Below, piece after piece: positions 1 to 9,987 of a stretch of 64,000 nt of DNA (within the stretch, counting starts at the first letter, position 1; each line of letters begins with the position of its first letter). A program made the translations under genes and the position numbers. The stretch lies in assembly GCA_005518205.2 (NCBI GenBank), contig RFFC02000007.1, positions 83,269 through 147,268 of the forward strand, written 5' to 3'. The notes under the pieces were generated by a model. That model saw only the letters and a program-made list of their open reading frames with translations. It searched no databases and was not told where the DNA came from. This stretch comes from Hormoscilla sp. GUM202 (GTDB taxonomy: Bacteria; Cyanobacteriota; Cyanobacteriia; Cyanobacteriales; Desertifilaceae).

Positions 1-41
1 TTTCCTGAAAAACAGCCAAAAAAGTTCCGGAGGCAGTTGAT

Positions 42-1004
42 ATGCTGGATAAATCGCCAGTTTTACCCCCTTGGCTAGGCTTGGACCCTCTCCTGAAATC
101 ATGGTTGCTGGAGGATATTGGTAGGGGCGATCGCACGACTTCGGCCCTCAAGGGACCAGAACTGCTAGTAGGCCGAGGTGAGTGGGTGGCGAAAGCACCA
201 GGAAGGATTGCTGGATTGCCGGTGGCGGAGCGGGTGTTCCAGCTTTTGGACCGGGATGTCAGGTTTGAGGCAATGGTAGCTGAAGGGGACCGGTGCTCTC
301 CAGGACAGGCGATCGCTCGTTTGTCTGGTGGGTTAGAGGCATTATTAATGGGAGAACGGGTGGCCTTGAATCTGGTGATGCGCTTGAGTGGCATTGCGAC
401 CCTCACCCGCCAGTATGTGGAGCAAATAGCTGACTTACCGGCGATGCTGGTGGATACCCGCAAAACAACGCCAGGGTTGAGGGTGCTGGAAAAGTATGCT
501 GTGGCTGTAGGCGGGGCCAGAAATCATCGCATGGGCCTGGATGATGCTGTGATGATTAAGGATAATCATATTGCTGCCGCCGGTAGTATAACAGAGGCGA
601 TCGCCCGCATTCGAGTCCAAATCCCCTTTCCCCTGACGATAGAAGTAGAGACGGAAACCCTCGAACAGGTGGAAGAGGCTTTGCACTCTTCTGCGGATAT
701 CATCATGCTGGACAATATGCCGGTAGATAGGATGGGTCAGGCGGTGCAGTTGATTCGTCAGAGGGATGACCGGATTAAAATCGAAGCTTCCGGTAACGTC
801 ACCTTAGAGACTATCCGCGCTGTGGCGGAAACTGGGGTAGACTACATTTCAAGCAGTGCTCCAATTACTCGCTCCAGTTGGCTGGATTTGAGTATGCGGC
901 TTTCCCGATCGGGACTCTCTGTCGATGAGGTGAGGCCCGATACCCAGTGCGCGACGCAGGATCGCTCTTACTATGAACTCGACGATCGAACTACTGAAAA
1001 CTAG
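42..1004 (+). CDS. nadC: Nicotinate-nucleotide pyrophosphorylase (quinolinate phosphoribosyltransferase)
   Basis: Cytoplasmic enzyme of de novo NAD synthesis that converts quinolinate and PRPP to nicotinate mononucleotide, CO2 and PPi. The 320-residue protein has the family's core stretch [10 protein letters not shown] followed by [15 protein letters not shown] and MIKDNH, then IEVE and LDNM of the barrel; these supply the quinolinate and PRPP contacts. The ATG at 42 is preceded by a good GGAGG about 10 bases upstream. The last roughly 30 residues (after SMRLS) run past the usual family end and overlap the start of argS by 32 nt, so the two genes are probably translationally linked. Confidence 0.95.
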   Translation: MLDKSPVLPPWLGLDPLLKSWLLEDIGRGDRTTSALKGPELLVGRGEWVAKAPGRIAGLPVAERVFQLLDRDVRFEAMVAEGDRCSPGQAIARLSGGLEALLMGERVALNLVMRLSGIATLTRQYVEQIADLPAMLVDTRKTTPGLRVLEKYAVAVGGARNHRMGLDDAVMIKDNHIAAAGSITEAIARIRVQIPFPLTIEVETETLEQVEEALHSSADIIMLDNMPVDRMGQAVQLIRQRDDRIKIEASGNVTLETIRAVAETGVDYISSSAPITRSSWLDLSMRLSRSGLSVDEVRPDTQCATQDRSYYELDDRTTEN

Positions 1005-2736
1005 ATTTGAGCAGGCTTTGGTTGCTGCTTTTGGTGAAGAGTTGGCAGGATGTGACCCAATGGTGGTGCTAGCTAGTAATCCAAAGTTTGGTGATTACCA
1101 GTCGAATGTGGCCATGTCTCTGACGAAGCAACTGAAGCAAAAGCCCAGAGATATCGCCCAAACGCTGGTAGATAGTTTAGAAATTGCGGACTTGTGCGCA
1201 CCGCCGGAAATCGCTGGCCCCGGTTTCATCAATCTCACTCTCCAACCGGCATACTTGGAAGCCCAGCTTAATACTATATATATAGATGCACGACTGGGGG
1301 TGGCACCGGTGAAAAAGCCCCAGCGGGCGATCGTGGATTTTTCTAGCCCCAATATTGCTAAGGAGATGCATGTCGGTCACCTGCGCTCTACTATTATTGG
1401 GGATTGCATTGCCCGGATTTTGGAATTTCGGGGTCACGAGGTTCTGCGACTCAATCATGTCGGGGACTGGGGCACTCAGTTCGGGATGCTGATCTCTTAT
1501 CTGCAGGAAGCTTACCCACAGGCCCTGACGACTGCTGATGCCCTGGACTTGGGAGATTTAGTTACCTTTTATAAGCAGGCAAAGCACCGGTTCGACGCAG
1601 ATGAGGCATTTAAGGAAACTTCCCGCGCCCGAGTGGTACAACTACAAGCTGGTGCGGAAGATACCCGTCGGGCCTGGCAGTTGCTCTGCGACCAGTCCCG
1701 GCGAGAGTTTCAGGTGATTTACGATCGCCTCGGGGTGCAGCTGACGGAACGGGGAGAATCTTTCTATAATCCGTTATTACCGGCTGTGGTGGCAGACCTG
1801 CACCAGCTGGGTTTGCTCCAAGAGGATGCTGGTGCCCAGTGTGTTTTTCTGGAAGGCTTTACGAATAAGGCTGGAGATCCATTACCCTTGATAGTTCAAA
1901 AGTCAGATGGGGGCTACAATTACGCTACTACAGATTTGGCAGCCTTACGCTATCGGATAGGCCAAGACGGGGCTGATAGGATTATCTATGTTACAGATGC
2001 CGGTCAGGCTGCTCACTTTGCTCAGGTGTTTCAAGTGGCTAAACGTGCTGGTTGGCTGACGGAACAGGTGGAGGTGGTTCATGTTCCTTTTGGTCTGGTC
2101 CAGGGAGAAGATGGTAAGAAGCTGAAAACTCGTTCCGGGGAAACGGTGCGACTGCGGGATTTACTGGATGAGGCGATCGCCCGGGCTGGGGCTGACCTAG
2201 AATCTAGACTAGGGGCAGAAGATCGCACCGAAACTGAGGAGTTTAAAGCTCAGGTGGCCAAAGTAGTGGGCATGAGTGCAGTTAAATACGCCGATCTGAG
2301 TCAGAACCGCACTAGCAATTACATCTTTAGCTACGACAAGATGCTCTCCCTGCAAGGAAATACGGCACCTTATCTACTTTATGCCTATGTCCGGATTCAG
2401 GGGATTAGTCGTAAGGGTGAGATTGACTTTTCCCAACTGGGAGAGGATAGGAACAGAGAAGTTATATTGTCAGAACCGACTGAGTTGGTGCTGGCGAAGC
2501 ATTTGTTGCAACTGTCGGAAGTTATCCTTGCTGTGGAAGCTGATTTAATGCCTAACCGCCTGTGTCAATATTTATTTGAGCTATCTCAGAAGTTTAATCA
2601 GTTTTACGATCGCTGTCCGGTACTGAAAGCGGCTGACCGAGAGCGGACTTCCCGCTTGCTGCTGTGCGACCTGACGGCGAGAACCCTGAAGTTGGGGTTA
2701 TCTTTGTTGGGAATTTCGGTGTTGGAGAGGATGTAA
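973..2736 (+). CDS. argS: Arginyl-tRNA synthetase
   Basis: Class I aminoacyl-tRNA synthetase that charges tRNA-Arg. The 587 residues match the usual length. The N-terminal additive domain is followed by [17 protein letters not shown], with HVGH as the HIGH signature. The catalytic core includes GDWGTQFGM and [14 protein letters not shown], and the C-terminal anticodon-binding DALR domain includes [13 protein letters not shown]. The ATG at 973 lies inside the nadC tail. No other plausible start was seen. Confidence 0.96.
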   Translation: MNSTIELLKTRFEQALVAAFGEELAGCDPMVVLASNPKFGDYQSNVAMSLTKQLKQKPRDIAQTLVDSLEIADLCAPPEIAGPGFINLTLQPAYLEAQLNTIYIDARLGVAPVKKPQRAIVDFSSPNIAKEMHVGHLRSTIIGDCIARILEFRGHEVLRLNHVGDWGTQFGMLISYLQEAYPQALTTADALDLGDLVTFYKQAKHRFDADEAFKETSRARVVQLQAGAEDTRRAWQLLCDQSRREFQVIYDRLGVQLTERGESFYNPLLPAVVADLHQLGLLQEDAGAQCVFLEGFTNKAGDPLPLIVQKSDGGYNYATTDLAALRYRIGQDGADRIIYVTDAGQAAHFAQVFQVAKRAGWLTEQVEVVHVPFGLVQGEDGKKLKTRSGETVRLRDLLDEAIARAGADLESRLGAEDRTETEEFKAQVAKVVGMSAVKYADLSQNRTSNYIFSYDKMLSLQGNTAPYLLYAYVRIQGISRKGEIDFSQLGEDRNREVILSEPTELVLAKHLLQLSEVILAVEADLMPNRLCQYLFELSQKFNQFYDRCPVLKAADRERTSRLLLCDLTARTLKLGLSLLGISVLERM

Positions 2737-2741
2737 TGGTG

Positions 2742-2761
2742 GTAAGGACTAAAGTCCTTAC
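2742..2761. repeat. Dispersed palindrome of the GTAAG-N-CTTAC family
   Basis: An 8-bp-arm palindrome (GTAAGGAC/GTCCTTAC) followed by TAC. It is one member of a repeat family seen again near 23140, 25860-25948, 41466-41615 and 45750, usually ending TTACTACGAAC. Confidence 0.6.
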
Positions 2762-2879
2762 TACAAACTACCGAATGGGTTAACATCTCGTTCAACAAGA
2801 TAAAATATAGAAGACCGCGCAAGCGCGATCGCCGCTTCGGGTAGTGGCGATTTCCATGCCGAGAGCATGTCTCTATAAT

Positions 2880-3761
2880 ATGAACCAGCGAGCACTGTTT
2901 TTTGTCAATCGTCTCTCTCGCCAAGGCAGGAAAAACCGCATAGAGGCGATCGTCCACCTGCGCCGATACGGCTTTGAACTGGTGGAAGAACCGGTATCTA
3001 ACCCCGGGGAAATACCGGAACTGATTCGTCAGCACCAGAATAAGGTGGATTTGGTGATTATTGGTGGTGGCGATGGTACCATGAATACGGCTGTAGACGC
3101 TCTGGTTGATACCCAGCTGCCCTTGGGCATTTTGCCCATGGGCACTGCTAATGACTTGGCCCGGACCTTAAAAATCCCCCTGTCTATACCGGCAGCTTGC
3201 CAGACGATCGCTACGGGTCAAACACATTATATAGACTTGGGTTGGGTAAATGGAAAGCATTACTTTAATGTTGCTAGTATGGGACTGTCTGTCAACATCA
3301 CCCGCAGTCTGAATAAACGAGTCAAGCGGCGTTGGGGCATTCTCGCCTATGCGATCGCCGCTATACAGGTGCTGGCCAGATCACGCCCTTTTCGAGCCGA
3401 AATTCGCTGTAATGGCCAGTCTATCCAAGTGAAAACTGTGCAAATTGCTGTCGGAAACGGGCTATATTATGGGGGAGGCATGGCGATCGCCTCCGATGCG
3501 GCGATAGACGACCAGCGTTTGGACCTCTACAGTCTGGGAATTAACCACTGGTGGGAGATGTTTCCCTTACTGCCTGCTTTAAGGCAAGGACGTCTGGGGA
3601 ATATAGATAATGTCTTCACTCTAGAAGGCACAGAAATGGAAGTGTTAACTAAGAAGCCTATTTCTATCAATACAGATGGTGAAATCACTACTGAAACTCC
3701 CGCCCACTTCCGAGTCATCCCTCGGATTCTACCAGTTTTAGTCCCCAGTTCGAGATCGTAA
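2880..3761 (+). CDS. Diacylglycerol kinase family lipid kinase
   Basis: Soluble lipid kinase of the YegS/DgkB fold that phosphorylates a membrane lipid head group; the substrate is not certain. Motifs: GGGDGTMNTAVDAL (nucleotide-binding loop) and LPMGTANDLARTL, then the C-terminal beta-sandwich with SINTDGE. The frame is open from 2844, but the preceding codons (rich in MPRACLYN) are unlike the family; MNQRALFFVNRLSRQG from the ATG at 2880 is a typical beginning, giving 293 residues. No strong Shine-Dalgarno is visible for either start. Confidence 0.88.
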   Translation: MNQRALFFVNRLSRQGRKNRIEAIVHLRRYGFELVEEPVSNPGEIPELIRQHQNKVDLVIIGGGDGTMNTAVDALVDTQLPLGILPMGTANDLARTLKIPLSIPAACQTIATGQTHYIDLGWVNGKHYFNVASMGLSVNITRSLNKRVKRRWGILAYAIAAIQVLARSRPFRAEIRCNGQSIQVKTVQIAVGNGLYYGGGMAIASDAAIDDQRLDLYSLGINHWWEMFPLLPALRQGRLGNIDNVFTLEGTEMEVLTKKPISINTDGEITTETPAHFRVIPRILPVLVPSSRS

Positions 3762-3813
3762 TCACTGACGAGGCGACAAATGTTGTCCCAGGCCCTATGC
3801 CCCATAGCCCTTG

Positions 3814-4968
3814 ATGTACCTGAAAACGCTGCACCTCAGACATTTTCGTAACTACCTGGATCAACAAGTTGGCTTTGACGCTGCCAAAATTATCTTAGTG
3901 GGGGATAATGCTCAGGGAAAGTCGAATCTCCTGGAAGCTGTGGAATTACTCTCAACTCTCAGATCTCACCGTACTTCCCGCGATCGGGATTTGATCTGGC
4001 ACTCCCAGGATAAAGGTTCCCAGTCTGCTAGCGGGCAAATAACCGGCAGTTTGGAGCGAGAGACAGGCTCAGTGGACCTCAAACTCCTCCTCCGCAGCAA
4101 CGGACGCCGAACTGTTGCCCTCAATGACGAATCCCTGCGGCGGCAGCTGGATTTCTTGGGCGTTCTGAATGTGGTACAATTCTCTAGCCTCGATCTGGAA
4201 CTGGTGCGCGGTAGCCCCGAACGGCGTCGCACCATGCTGGATACTTTGTTGACCCAGCTGGAACCAGTCTATGCCCATTTTTTGGCACAATACAACCAAG
4301 TGTTGCGCCAGCGCAACAAACTCTTAAAAAAAATGCTGTCTGAACCTGATTTAACTCAGTCAGACGAATTGGCAGTTTGGGATGCTCAACTGGCGACTAT
4401 TGGTTCTCGTTTGATGCGGCGTCGCGCGAGGGTAATAGAACGGCTGGCCCCCATTGCTGTTGCTTGGCACGACTCCATTAGTGGTTCTCAAGAGGTGCTC
4501 AAGGTGCAGTACGCCCCTAATGTCCCCTGGCCAGGTGACTCCCGTTCCCCTCCAGCAGAAGTACAGCAAGCTTTTTTGGAGAAAATTCAGCAAAGGGCTA
4601 TGGCGGAAAAGTACCAGGGGACATCTCTCGTTGGTCCTCACCGCGATGAAGTAGAGTTGACGATAGACGATACCCCGGCGCGGCAATATGGTTCCCAGGG
4701 ACAACAACGGACCCTGGTGCTGGCTTTGAAGCTGGCCGAACTGAAATTGATTTCCGAGGTCGTGGGTTCCTCACCCCTGCTGTTGCTGGATGACGTGCTG
4801 GCTGAACTGGACTTAAACCGGCAAAATCAACTGCTGGAGGCGATCGGCGATCGCTTTCAAACCCTGATCGCTACCACCCACCTGGGGGCCTTTGATGCGG
4901 CGTGGCTGCAAAATTGCCAAATTCTTTTGGTCCAGGCAGGGCAGCTCCAGCCCTTGATGAGTGTTTAA
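3814..4968 (+). CDS. recF: DNA replication and repair protein RecF
   Basis: SMC-like ATPase that loads RecA at gapped DNA with RecO/RecR. Walker A is [14 protein letters not shown] near residue 31. The signature is [17 protein letters not shown], and Walker B is [12 protein letters not shown] near residue 330. The length of 384 residues is typical. The frame is open from a TTG at 3811, but the ATG three bases later ([14 protein letters not shown]) is the natural start. It follows the lipid kinase by about 50 bp. Confidence 0.96.
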   Translation: MYLKTLHLRHFRNYLDQQVGFDAAKIILVGDNAQGKSNLLEAVELLSTLRSHRTSRDRDLIWHSQDKGSQSASGQITGSLERETGSVDLKLLLRSNGRRTVALNDESLRRQLDFLGVLNVVQFSSLDLELVRGSPERRRTMLDTLLTQLEPVYAHFLAQYNQVLRQRNKLLKKMLSEPDLTQSDELAVWDAQLATIGSRLMRRRARVIERLAPIAVAWHDSISGSQEVLKVQYAPNVPWPGDSRSPPAEVQQAFLEKIQQRAMAEKYQGTSLVGPHRDEVELTIDDTPARQYGSQGQQRTLVLALKLAELKLISEVVGSSPLLLLDDVLAELDLNRQNQLLEAIGDRFQTLIATTHLGAFDAAWLQNCQILLVQAGQLQPLMSV

Positions 4969-5080
4969 CTACATTATCCCTGGTCTAGTGGTTCCAAATC
5001 TGCCCAATCCCTGGAACTGATTTGGCATTTTCAATCTCAAATAGAACATGCGTGATTTACCGGTAGGCTCTGGAGCTGGA

Positions 5081-5098
5081 CAACCCCGTTAGGGGTTG
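5081..5098. other. Subterminal hairpin at the 5' side of the tnpB element
   Basis: CAACCCC-GTTA-GGGGTTG forms a perfect 7-bp stem with a 4-base loop about 100 bp before tnpB. IS200/IS605-type elements end in such hairpins rather than terminal inverted repeats, so this may be the left end of the element. The exact boundary is not defined. Confidence 0.45.
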
Positions 5099-5196
5099 AT
5101 AACAGCAATTCGTAAAATGTAGAAAAACGGAGAAAGTGGTATATAATCAGTGGTGACAGATATGACGCGATCGCGTAGTGAGAGGGGACGACAGCG

Positions 5197-6237
5197 GTGC
5201 AGCTAGTACAACAGCACATCGTCAACAGGAATCATCCATATTGGTCTTACTTTGACCAGCAGTGTTTCCTGGCTAACTACCATATGCGTCAACACTTCTT
5301 TGGGACCAGAAGTGTGATGTCATTTACAGCGCTCTATCACCTGGTATCAAAGTCCCAAGCGTATTACAGCCTACCGAATACCAAGGTTGCCAAGCAGGTG
5401 ACCAGACGTGTTCACAAGACATGGCTGGGCTATAAGGCAGCGCATAAAGACTGGCAGAAACACCCAGAGAAGTATATTGGTGAGCCAAGGATACCGAAGT
5501 ACAAGGACTTGACTAAGGGGCGCTATATGCTCGTCTTCCCATTGGAGACGGTATCCAAGCCACCACTACGAAAAGGAATCGTCAAGCTAACACCTTGCCC
5601 TATTCAATTTTCCTCAGGTTTGCTGGATGTTGCAGAGGTGAGAGTTGTACCGAAGTCAGGTTGTTATGTTGTCGAGATTGTTTATGAACAAGAAGAGGCG
5701 AATGTAGTTTCTGGAGACGCTGTCGCTGGTGTTGACTTAGGTTTGGTGAATATGGTCACTCTAACAACGAATCAGCCTGGTGTTGCACCACTGCTGATTA
5801 AGGGAGGGGCACTCAAGGCCATCAATACCTACTACAACAAACAGAAGGCAAAGCTTCAGGGAGACCTTGAAACCAGACATAGTCGATTCGTGTCCAGAGA
5901 CGCCCACCCTGTCGTTAGCCTACTCGGTCAGGCGAGTGACAGGGTGGGCGTCTCTGGACACGACCACCGAGTCAAGCGTGGTCTGTATAAGTCTGAGCTG
6001 GGACTGTTGAACGCTGACGTTAATGGCTCCTACAACATCATCCGAAAAGTAAAGTCAAATGCCTTTGATGGCTATGACTTAAAGGCAAGGCAGTTTTATG
6101 CCTTCAGTGCTCGCTCCACTGAGAACTCACGATTTTCTACAAGTCGCGTGAACGGTGGCTTCACGGCGATTGCAAGTTTTTGGAAAGGCAAAATCACCGC
6201 CGGATGTGAAGGCTTCTTCACCGCCAGAAATAGTTGA
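5197..6237 (+). pseudogene. tnpB: IS1341-type TnpB (RNA-guided nuclease), internally deleted
   Basis: TnpB guides a RuvC nuclease with an RNA from the element's right end. Visible parts are the N-terminal wedge/helical region with RQHFF, GEPRIPKY and GRYMLVFP, the RuvC-I Asp in AGVDLGLVNMVTL (about residue 180), and the RuvC-III Asp in LLNADVNGSYNIIRKV (about residue 274). The middle, which should carry the RuvC-II glutamate and the nucleic-acid-binding linker, is missing. In its place, residues about 231-255 are encoded by a hairpin repeat. The frame stays open across the repeat, giving 346 residues with a non-family tail after RKV. The start used is GTG at 5197. It cannot be catalytically active as read. 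Confidence 0.8.
5888..5963. repeat. Palindromic repeat R1 inside tnpB
   Basis: Perfect 26-bp inverted arms (5888-5913 and 5938-5963), containing TGTCCAGAGACGCCCACC and its complement, around a 24-base loop. Its length keeps the tnpB frame open. Related copies lie at 30505-30556, 33260-33404 and 33812-33882. Confidence 0.9.
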
Positions 6238-6744
6238 GTAGATGTGTTAGATTTGAAATGTTTATGCCAGTAGGGAAAGGAGAGTAGGTAGAGGATGATA
6301 TCAAAAAAAATATGTATGATAGGTGAGAGCATGGAGTGGGATATAGGGGAATTCTGGAGACCAACAAAAGATGAAGAGGAAGAGATAACAGAGAATCTCA
6401 ATCTCCAAGAATACCAGGAAAAAGATAATTCCCAATACCTGAGATGTGTAGAGAGTTGGGTACGGCCATCGGTAAATATACCAGAATTTAGAGCGATGGC
6501 TAAGTTGATAACAATGCCCCGGGGAGTGGCATTGCAGGGCAAAATTTGGGCAAGTTGTTCCTCACAATGGATTAAGGATGTGGCCGACGATGGCTCGCTG
6601 ACCCGCTCCAAGATAGCTGCTAAAGAGGGACTGCACGCGGCATTTGGGTTTCCGATCAAAAGCGATGGTGAAGTATTGGGGGTGATTAGTTTCTATAGCA
6701 AGGAAGAAAAAGAAATTGATGAAGATTTGCTGCAAACGACGGCA

Positions 6745-6854
6745 GCGATTGCGCTGCGCGCACGCTACGCGATTGCGCTGCGCGCACGCTACGCGATTGC
6801 GCTGCGCGCACGCTACGCGATTGCGCTGCGCGCACGCTACGCGATTGCGCTGCG
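6745..6854 (+). repeat. 24-bp tandem repeat in the GAF coding region
   Basis: Four full copies plus 14 bases of a fifth of a 24-bp unit that starts GCGATTGCGCTGCG. Each adds eight residues (AIALRARY) in frame. The unit contains a 21-base word also present, reverse-complemented, at 19933-19953 and 20022-20042. Confidence 0.92.
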
Positions 6855-7587
6855 GACGGCCCGAAAAATCGGGAGCCAGTTGGGAGAGTTTATTAAGGGT
6901 AAACGCGCAGAATTAGCTTGGCAAGAAAGCGAAGAAAGATATAGAGATATATTTGAAAATGCTAGCGATATGATTCAGAGTGTAGCGGCGGATGGAATAA
7001 TTTTGTATGTTAATAGTGCGTGGCGAGAGCGGCTGGGATATAGCGAATAAGAAGTGGCGAAACTGAATTTATTTGATATAATTCATCCAGATTGTAAAGA
7101 GGAGGTGAGCGCTCGCTGGAAGCAAGTGATGTCAGGAGAAAAGGTGGATCAATTGAAAGCGGAGTTGATTACGAAACAAGGAAATAAAATCTGGGTAGAA
7201 GGGAATGCAAACTGTAAGTTTGTAGAGGGAATAGCAGTTGCTAATCGTGGTATTTTTCGAGATATAACTAAGCGCATGCAAGCGGAAGAGGCATTGCGGC
7301 AAAGCGAATATAACCTGGCAGAAGCTCAAAAAATAGCCCATGTGGGTAGTTGGACATTTGATGTGGTCACTAAAAGGATGAGTTGGTCAGATGAAATGTT
7401 CCGCATTTATGGTATGTACCCGAGATTGTCAGCACCGACTTATGCAGAACAGTTACAACATGTTCACTATCAAGACAGAAAAAAATGGGAAAAAAAGTTT
7501 AATAAGGCGATCGCAGATGGGGAAGCCTAGGGTGTGGTCAAAAGTAGTTGATAGAGCAAAGGATAAATTTTGGAGTCCCCCAATTTA

Positions 7588-7602
7588 TGATAATCATTAT
7601 CA
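7588..7602. promoter_or_regulatory. Perfect Fur-box-like 7-1-7 palindrome, left end of the IS
   Basis: TGATAATCATTATCA matches the 7-1-7 Fur operator consensus TGATAATnATTATCA at every defined position. Its function here is inferred only. Confidence 0.5.
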
Positions 7603-7897
7603 TTCTCGCGAACTCAGGACAACTTGGGATTACAAGACATGTATTCAGGAGATAGTATTTCGTAAGATCCGTACAAGCAAGGAGGGCAATTTATAACGTC
7701 TAATTTGCCAGCAGTGTACGTGGCAATGCACTCGTGCGGCTCCTTCCGAGTGCGCATGGTGACTAGGTTTCTTGCTGCACTCGTGTGATGTGCGCTGCGA
7801 TCTGGAGTACCCTCATTATCCACTCTATAAGCTTATTCCCTGTCAAGTAGATGTCTTGAAACAGTCAAACTTTTTAACACCGAAGGTATGGTTATTA

Positions 7898-9510
7898 CTA
7901 CGCTGGTATTTGGGCTCCGAGGGTTTCTTTTTGCCAAAAATCTGACCACCAATTATTAGCTTGTAGAATGAGCAACCCTAACAGAGGATTAATATTGTCA
8001 GGATGCCAAGTTGCTCCAGGAATCTTTAACCTCTTTTGAGGAATATAGCGATGCGCACTTTCAATTTCTCCTGAGCCTATGGGTAAGCCGTTTGAGATAA
8101 AATGGTTATAATTGGTAGTGGGTCACAAGTAGTGATGTTAGCACAAGAAAGCTCAGACGGAGATCGCAATAGTGGCATCCAACGGCAAGTCAAATAACGA
8201 TATTTCAGGCATTGACGTCCCAGCCGAAAAATTGAAAATGCCACATCCCCACACCTATTGGGACAGACTAGCCATCACATCACTACATGTTTATCACTAC
8301 CTTATAATTAATGCAATTACTATACCGTTTAAGATCCTTATACAAACGGGATAAACGCTCTTTACCTTTGGCGCTTCCCATCATCGCGTTCCAGACATTC
8401 TTTGAAGTTTGTCAACACTTCCTGTACTTTTCCGGCGTCAATACGCGATAGTTCTTCATTTACCAAATTTTGTTTTTGGCTTCCTTCTACCCCCAGAGCT
8501 TCAGCGGTTTCATAAAGATGTTGTTTGAGATGACAACGATCTAGGATAAATTGCAAGTTGAAAAATTGTTCTTCTAGTTCTGAGCATAGCCCCTGAGCAC
8601 CATCTCCGACTGCATAGACGTTACTAAGTAGCGACATCCCTTGATCTATTGCTGCACTTACCAATTGATTTACAACTTGAGGATACTTACTCATCTTAGC
8701 CACAAAAGTGCGTTTTTCTTTGTTTTCAAGTGGGCGAGCCAAACCAACTCTGACTTCGCGCCACTCGATAGTCCGCTTTTTTTCAGGAATTTGCCGTTTT
8801 TTTGTTAACTGTTGATTTTGAGCTGATTGGAAAATACCAGTACGAATATGACTACCATCAAGTTCCACTAAAATTCGATCGACTCCAGGTCTAACTGAGA
8901 GGGGTTTATCATATTCTGCCCTTGAAAGCTCTAGTCGTTGAGAAACATACTCCTCTGCAAGGGGAGCGATTTTGGCTACCGCTCTTCTGATTCGATAGCG
9001 ATCTATATTCCATCCATAGTGTTGTTCAAATTGTTTAGCCGCTTGTTGATAAGATTGATTGATTCCCAAAGATACCAAAGCTTTTTCTAACGCTGGAGAA
9101 CGTCCTCCCTCAGTAATGCTTAATTGGTTTTTGACCGGACGATTTCCCGGTTTTTTGTCGCGGTTCCACATATAGGGTGATTCTACTTCTATAGGACCAA
9201 ACAGCACGAAATAGTTTACTCTTATGTGACGATGAACATGATACCCTTTTTCCAAGTCATCTGTCGTCAGTTGAGAACTTAAGTAGCTCAAAATCATCGA
9301 CATTAGTTGCAAGCCAATCTTGCGTAATAGTTGAAAAATTTCTCCGTCTAGTATATGGCTCTTATTCACCAAAGAAGATTCTCGCTCGCAAATAGCATTG
9401 AACAACTTAGGACAAATGTGATAACAGAAGTATAATCTTGATTCATGGCAGTGTTGATAATTAATTTCATCCCTATTATCAATACTGCCATCTTTTTTCG
9501 GCGAATGCAA
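7898..9510 (-). pseudogene. ISKra4-family transposase, broken by a frameshift and a MITE
   Basis: Read from 9510, 382 residues are open and include ELDGSHIRTG, YAVGDGAQG and FILDRCHLKQHLYETAEALG, typical of ISKra4 DDE transposases. A one-base frameshift near 8375 ends the frame at 8362. The next frame continues GKERLSRLYKDLKRYSNCINY, then meets the 188-bp MITE (8114-8301). Removing the MITE and one target copy joins it to NHFISNGLPIGSGEIESAH and on to SDFWQKETLGAQIPA, stopping at 7898-7900. The family glutamate lies in the GSGEIES block. The original protein would have been about 475 residues. It is inactive as read. Confidence 0.85.
8114..8301. mobile_element. 188-bp MITE nested in the IS transposase
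   Basis: Starts GGTAGTGGG and ends CACTACC, with imperfect terminal inverted repeats of about 23 bp (subterminal GTAGTGATG shared). It is flanked by the 8-bp direct duplication TTATAATT (8106-8113, 8302-8309). Excision restores the transposase reading frame exactly. No coding capacity is evident. Confidence 0.88.
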
Positions 9511-9599
9511 GTACGGATATTACGAAAATGCTTAATGCGTCAACTCTAGATTCTTGTACATATATCAAGGGCTACCAAGGATTTTTGGGTAAAAGAGAA

Positions 9600-9614
9600 T
9601 GATAATGATTATCA
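9600..9614. promoter_or_regulatory. Perfect Fur-box-like palindrome about 90 bp upstream of the IS transposase
   Basis: TGATAATGATTATCA lies between the inner IS end (9668) and the transposase start (9510, minus strand), where an operator would be expected. The match is visible; iron control is an inference. Confidence 0.5.
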
Positions 9615-9668
9615 TAATTGACGGACAAAATTTATCCTCTGCTCTATCAACTACTTTTGACCACACCC

Positions 9669-9987
9669 ACTTGACAGGGAATAAGCTTATAGAGTGGATA
9701 ATGAGGGTACTCCAGATCGCAGCGCACATCACACGAGTGCAGCAAGAAACCTAGTCACCATGCGCACTCGGAAGGAGCCGCACGAGTGCATTGCCACGTA
9801 CACTGCTGGCAAATTAGACGTTATAAATTGCCCTCCTTGCTTGTACGGATCTTACGAAATACTATCTCCTGAATACATGTCTTGTAATCCCAAGTTGTCC
9901 TGAGTTCGCGAGAATGATAATGATTATCATAAATTGGGGGACTCCAAAATTTATCCTTTGCTCTATCAACTACTTTTGACCACACCC
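9669..9987. repeat. Extra 319-bp inverted copy of the IS end
   Basis: Exact reverse complement of 7530-7848. It abuts the inner end TTTTGACCACACCC at 9668 and carries a third Fur-like palindrome at 9915-9929. Confidence 0.88.
9915..9929. promoter_or_regulatory. Third Fur-box-like palindrome, right outer IS copy
   Basis: TGATAATGATTATCA, the inverted-copy partner of 7588-7602. Confidence 0.45.

Larger units (their letters stand above)
7530..9987. mobile_element. ISKra4-family element with a duplicated inverted end
   Basis: The element begins GGGTGTGGTCAAAAG at 7530 and ends with the complement at 9987. It is flanked by a 9-bp target duplication GGAAGCCTA (7521-7529 and 9988-9996). The outer 319 bp at each side are identical inverted copies (7530-7848, 9669-9987). 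A third end of the same type finishes at 9668 (TTTTGACCACACCC), so the original IS is probably 7530-9668 and the right-hand 319 bp is an extra inverted copy of one end. It carries a broken transposase on the minus strand and an inserted MITE. Confidence 0.88.

Noticed and set aside
8172..8354. Small plus-strand frame within the IS
   Set aside because: It spans the MITE and the end of the antisense transposase; composition and position explain it as a chance frame.
9694..9903. Identical 69-residue frames at 7614-7823 (minus) and 9694-9903 (plus)
   Set aside because: They lie wholly within the two inverted 319-bp IS ends, so the identity is that of the DNA; no start signal or protein family.
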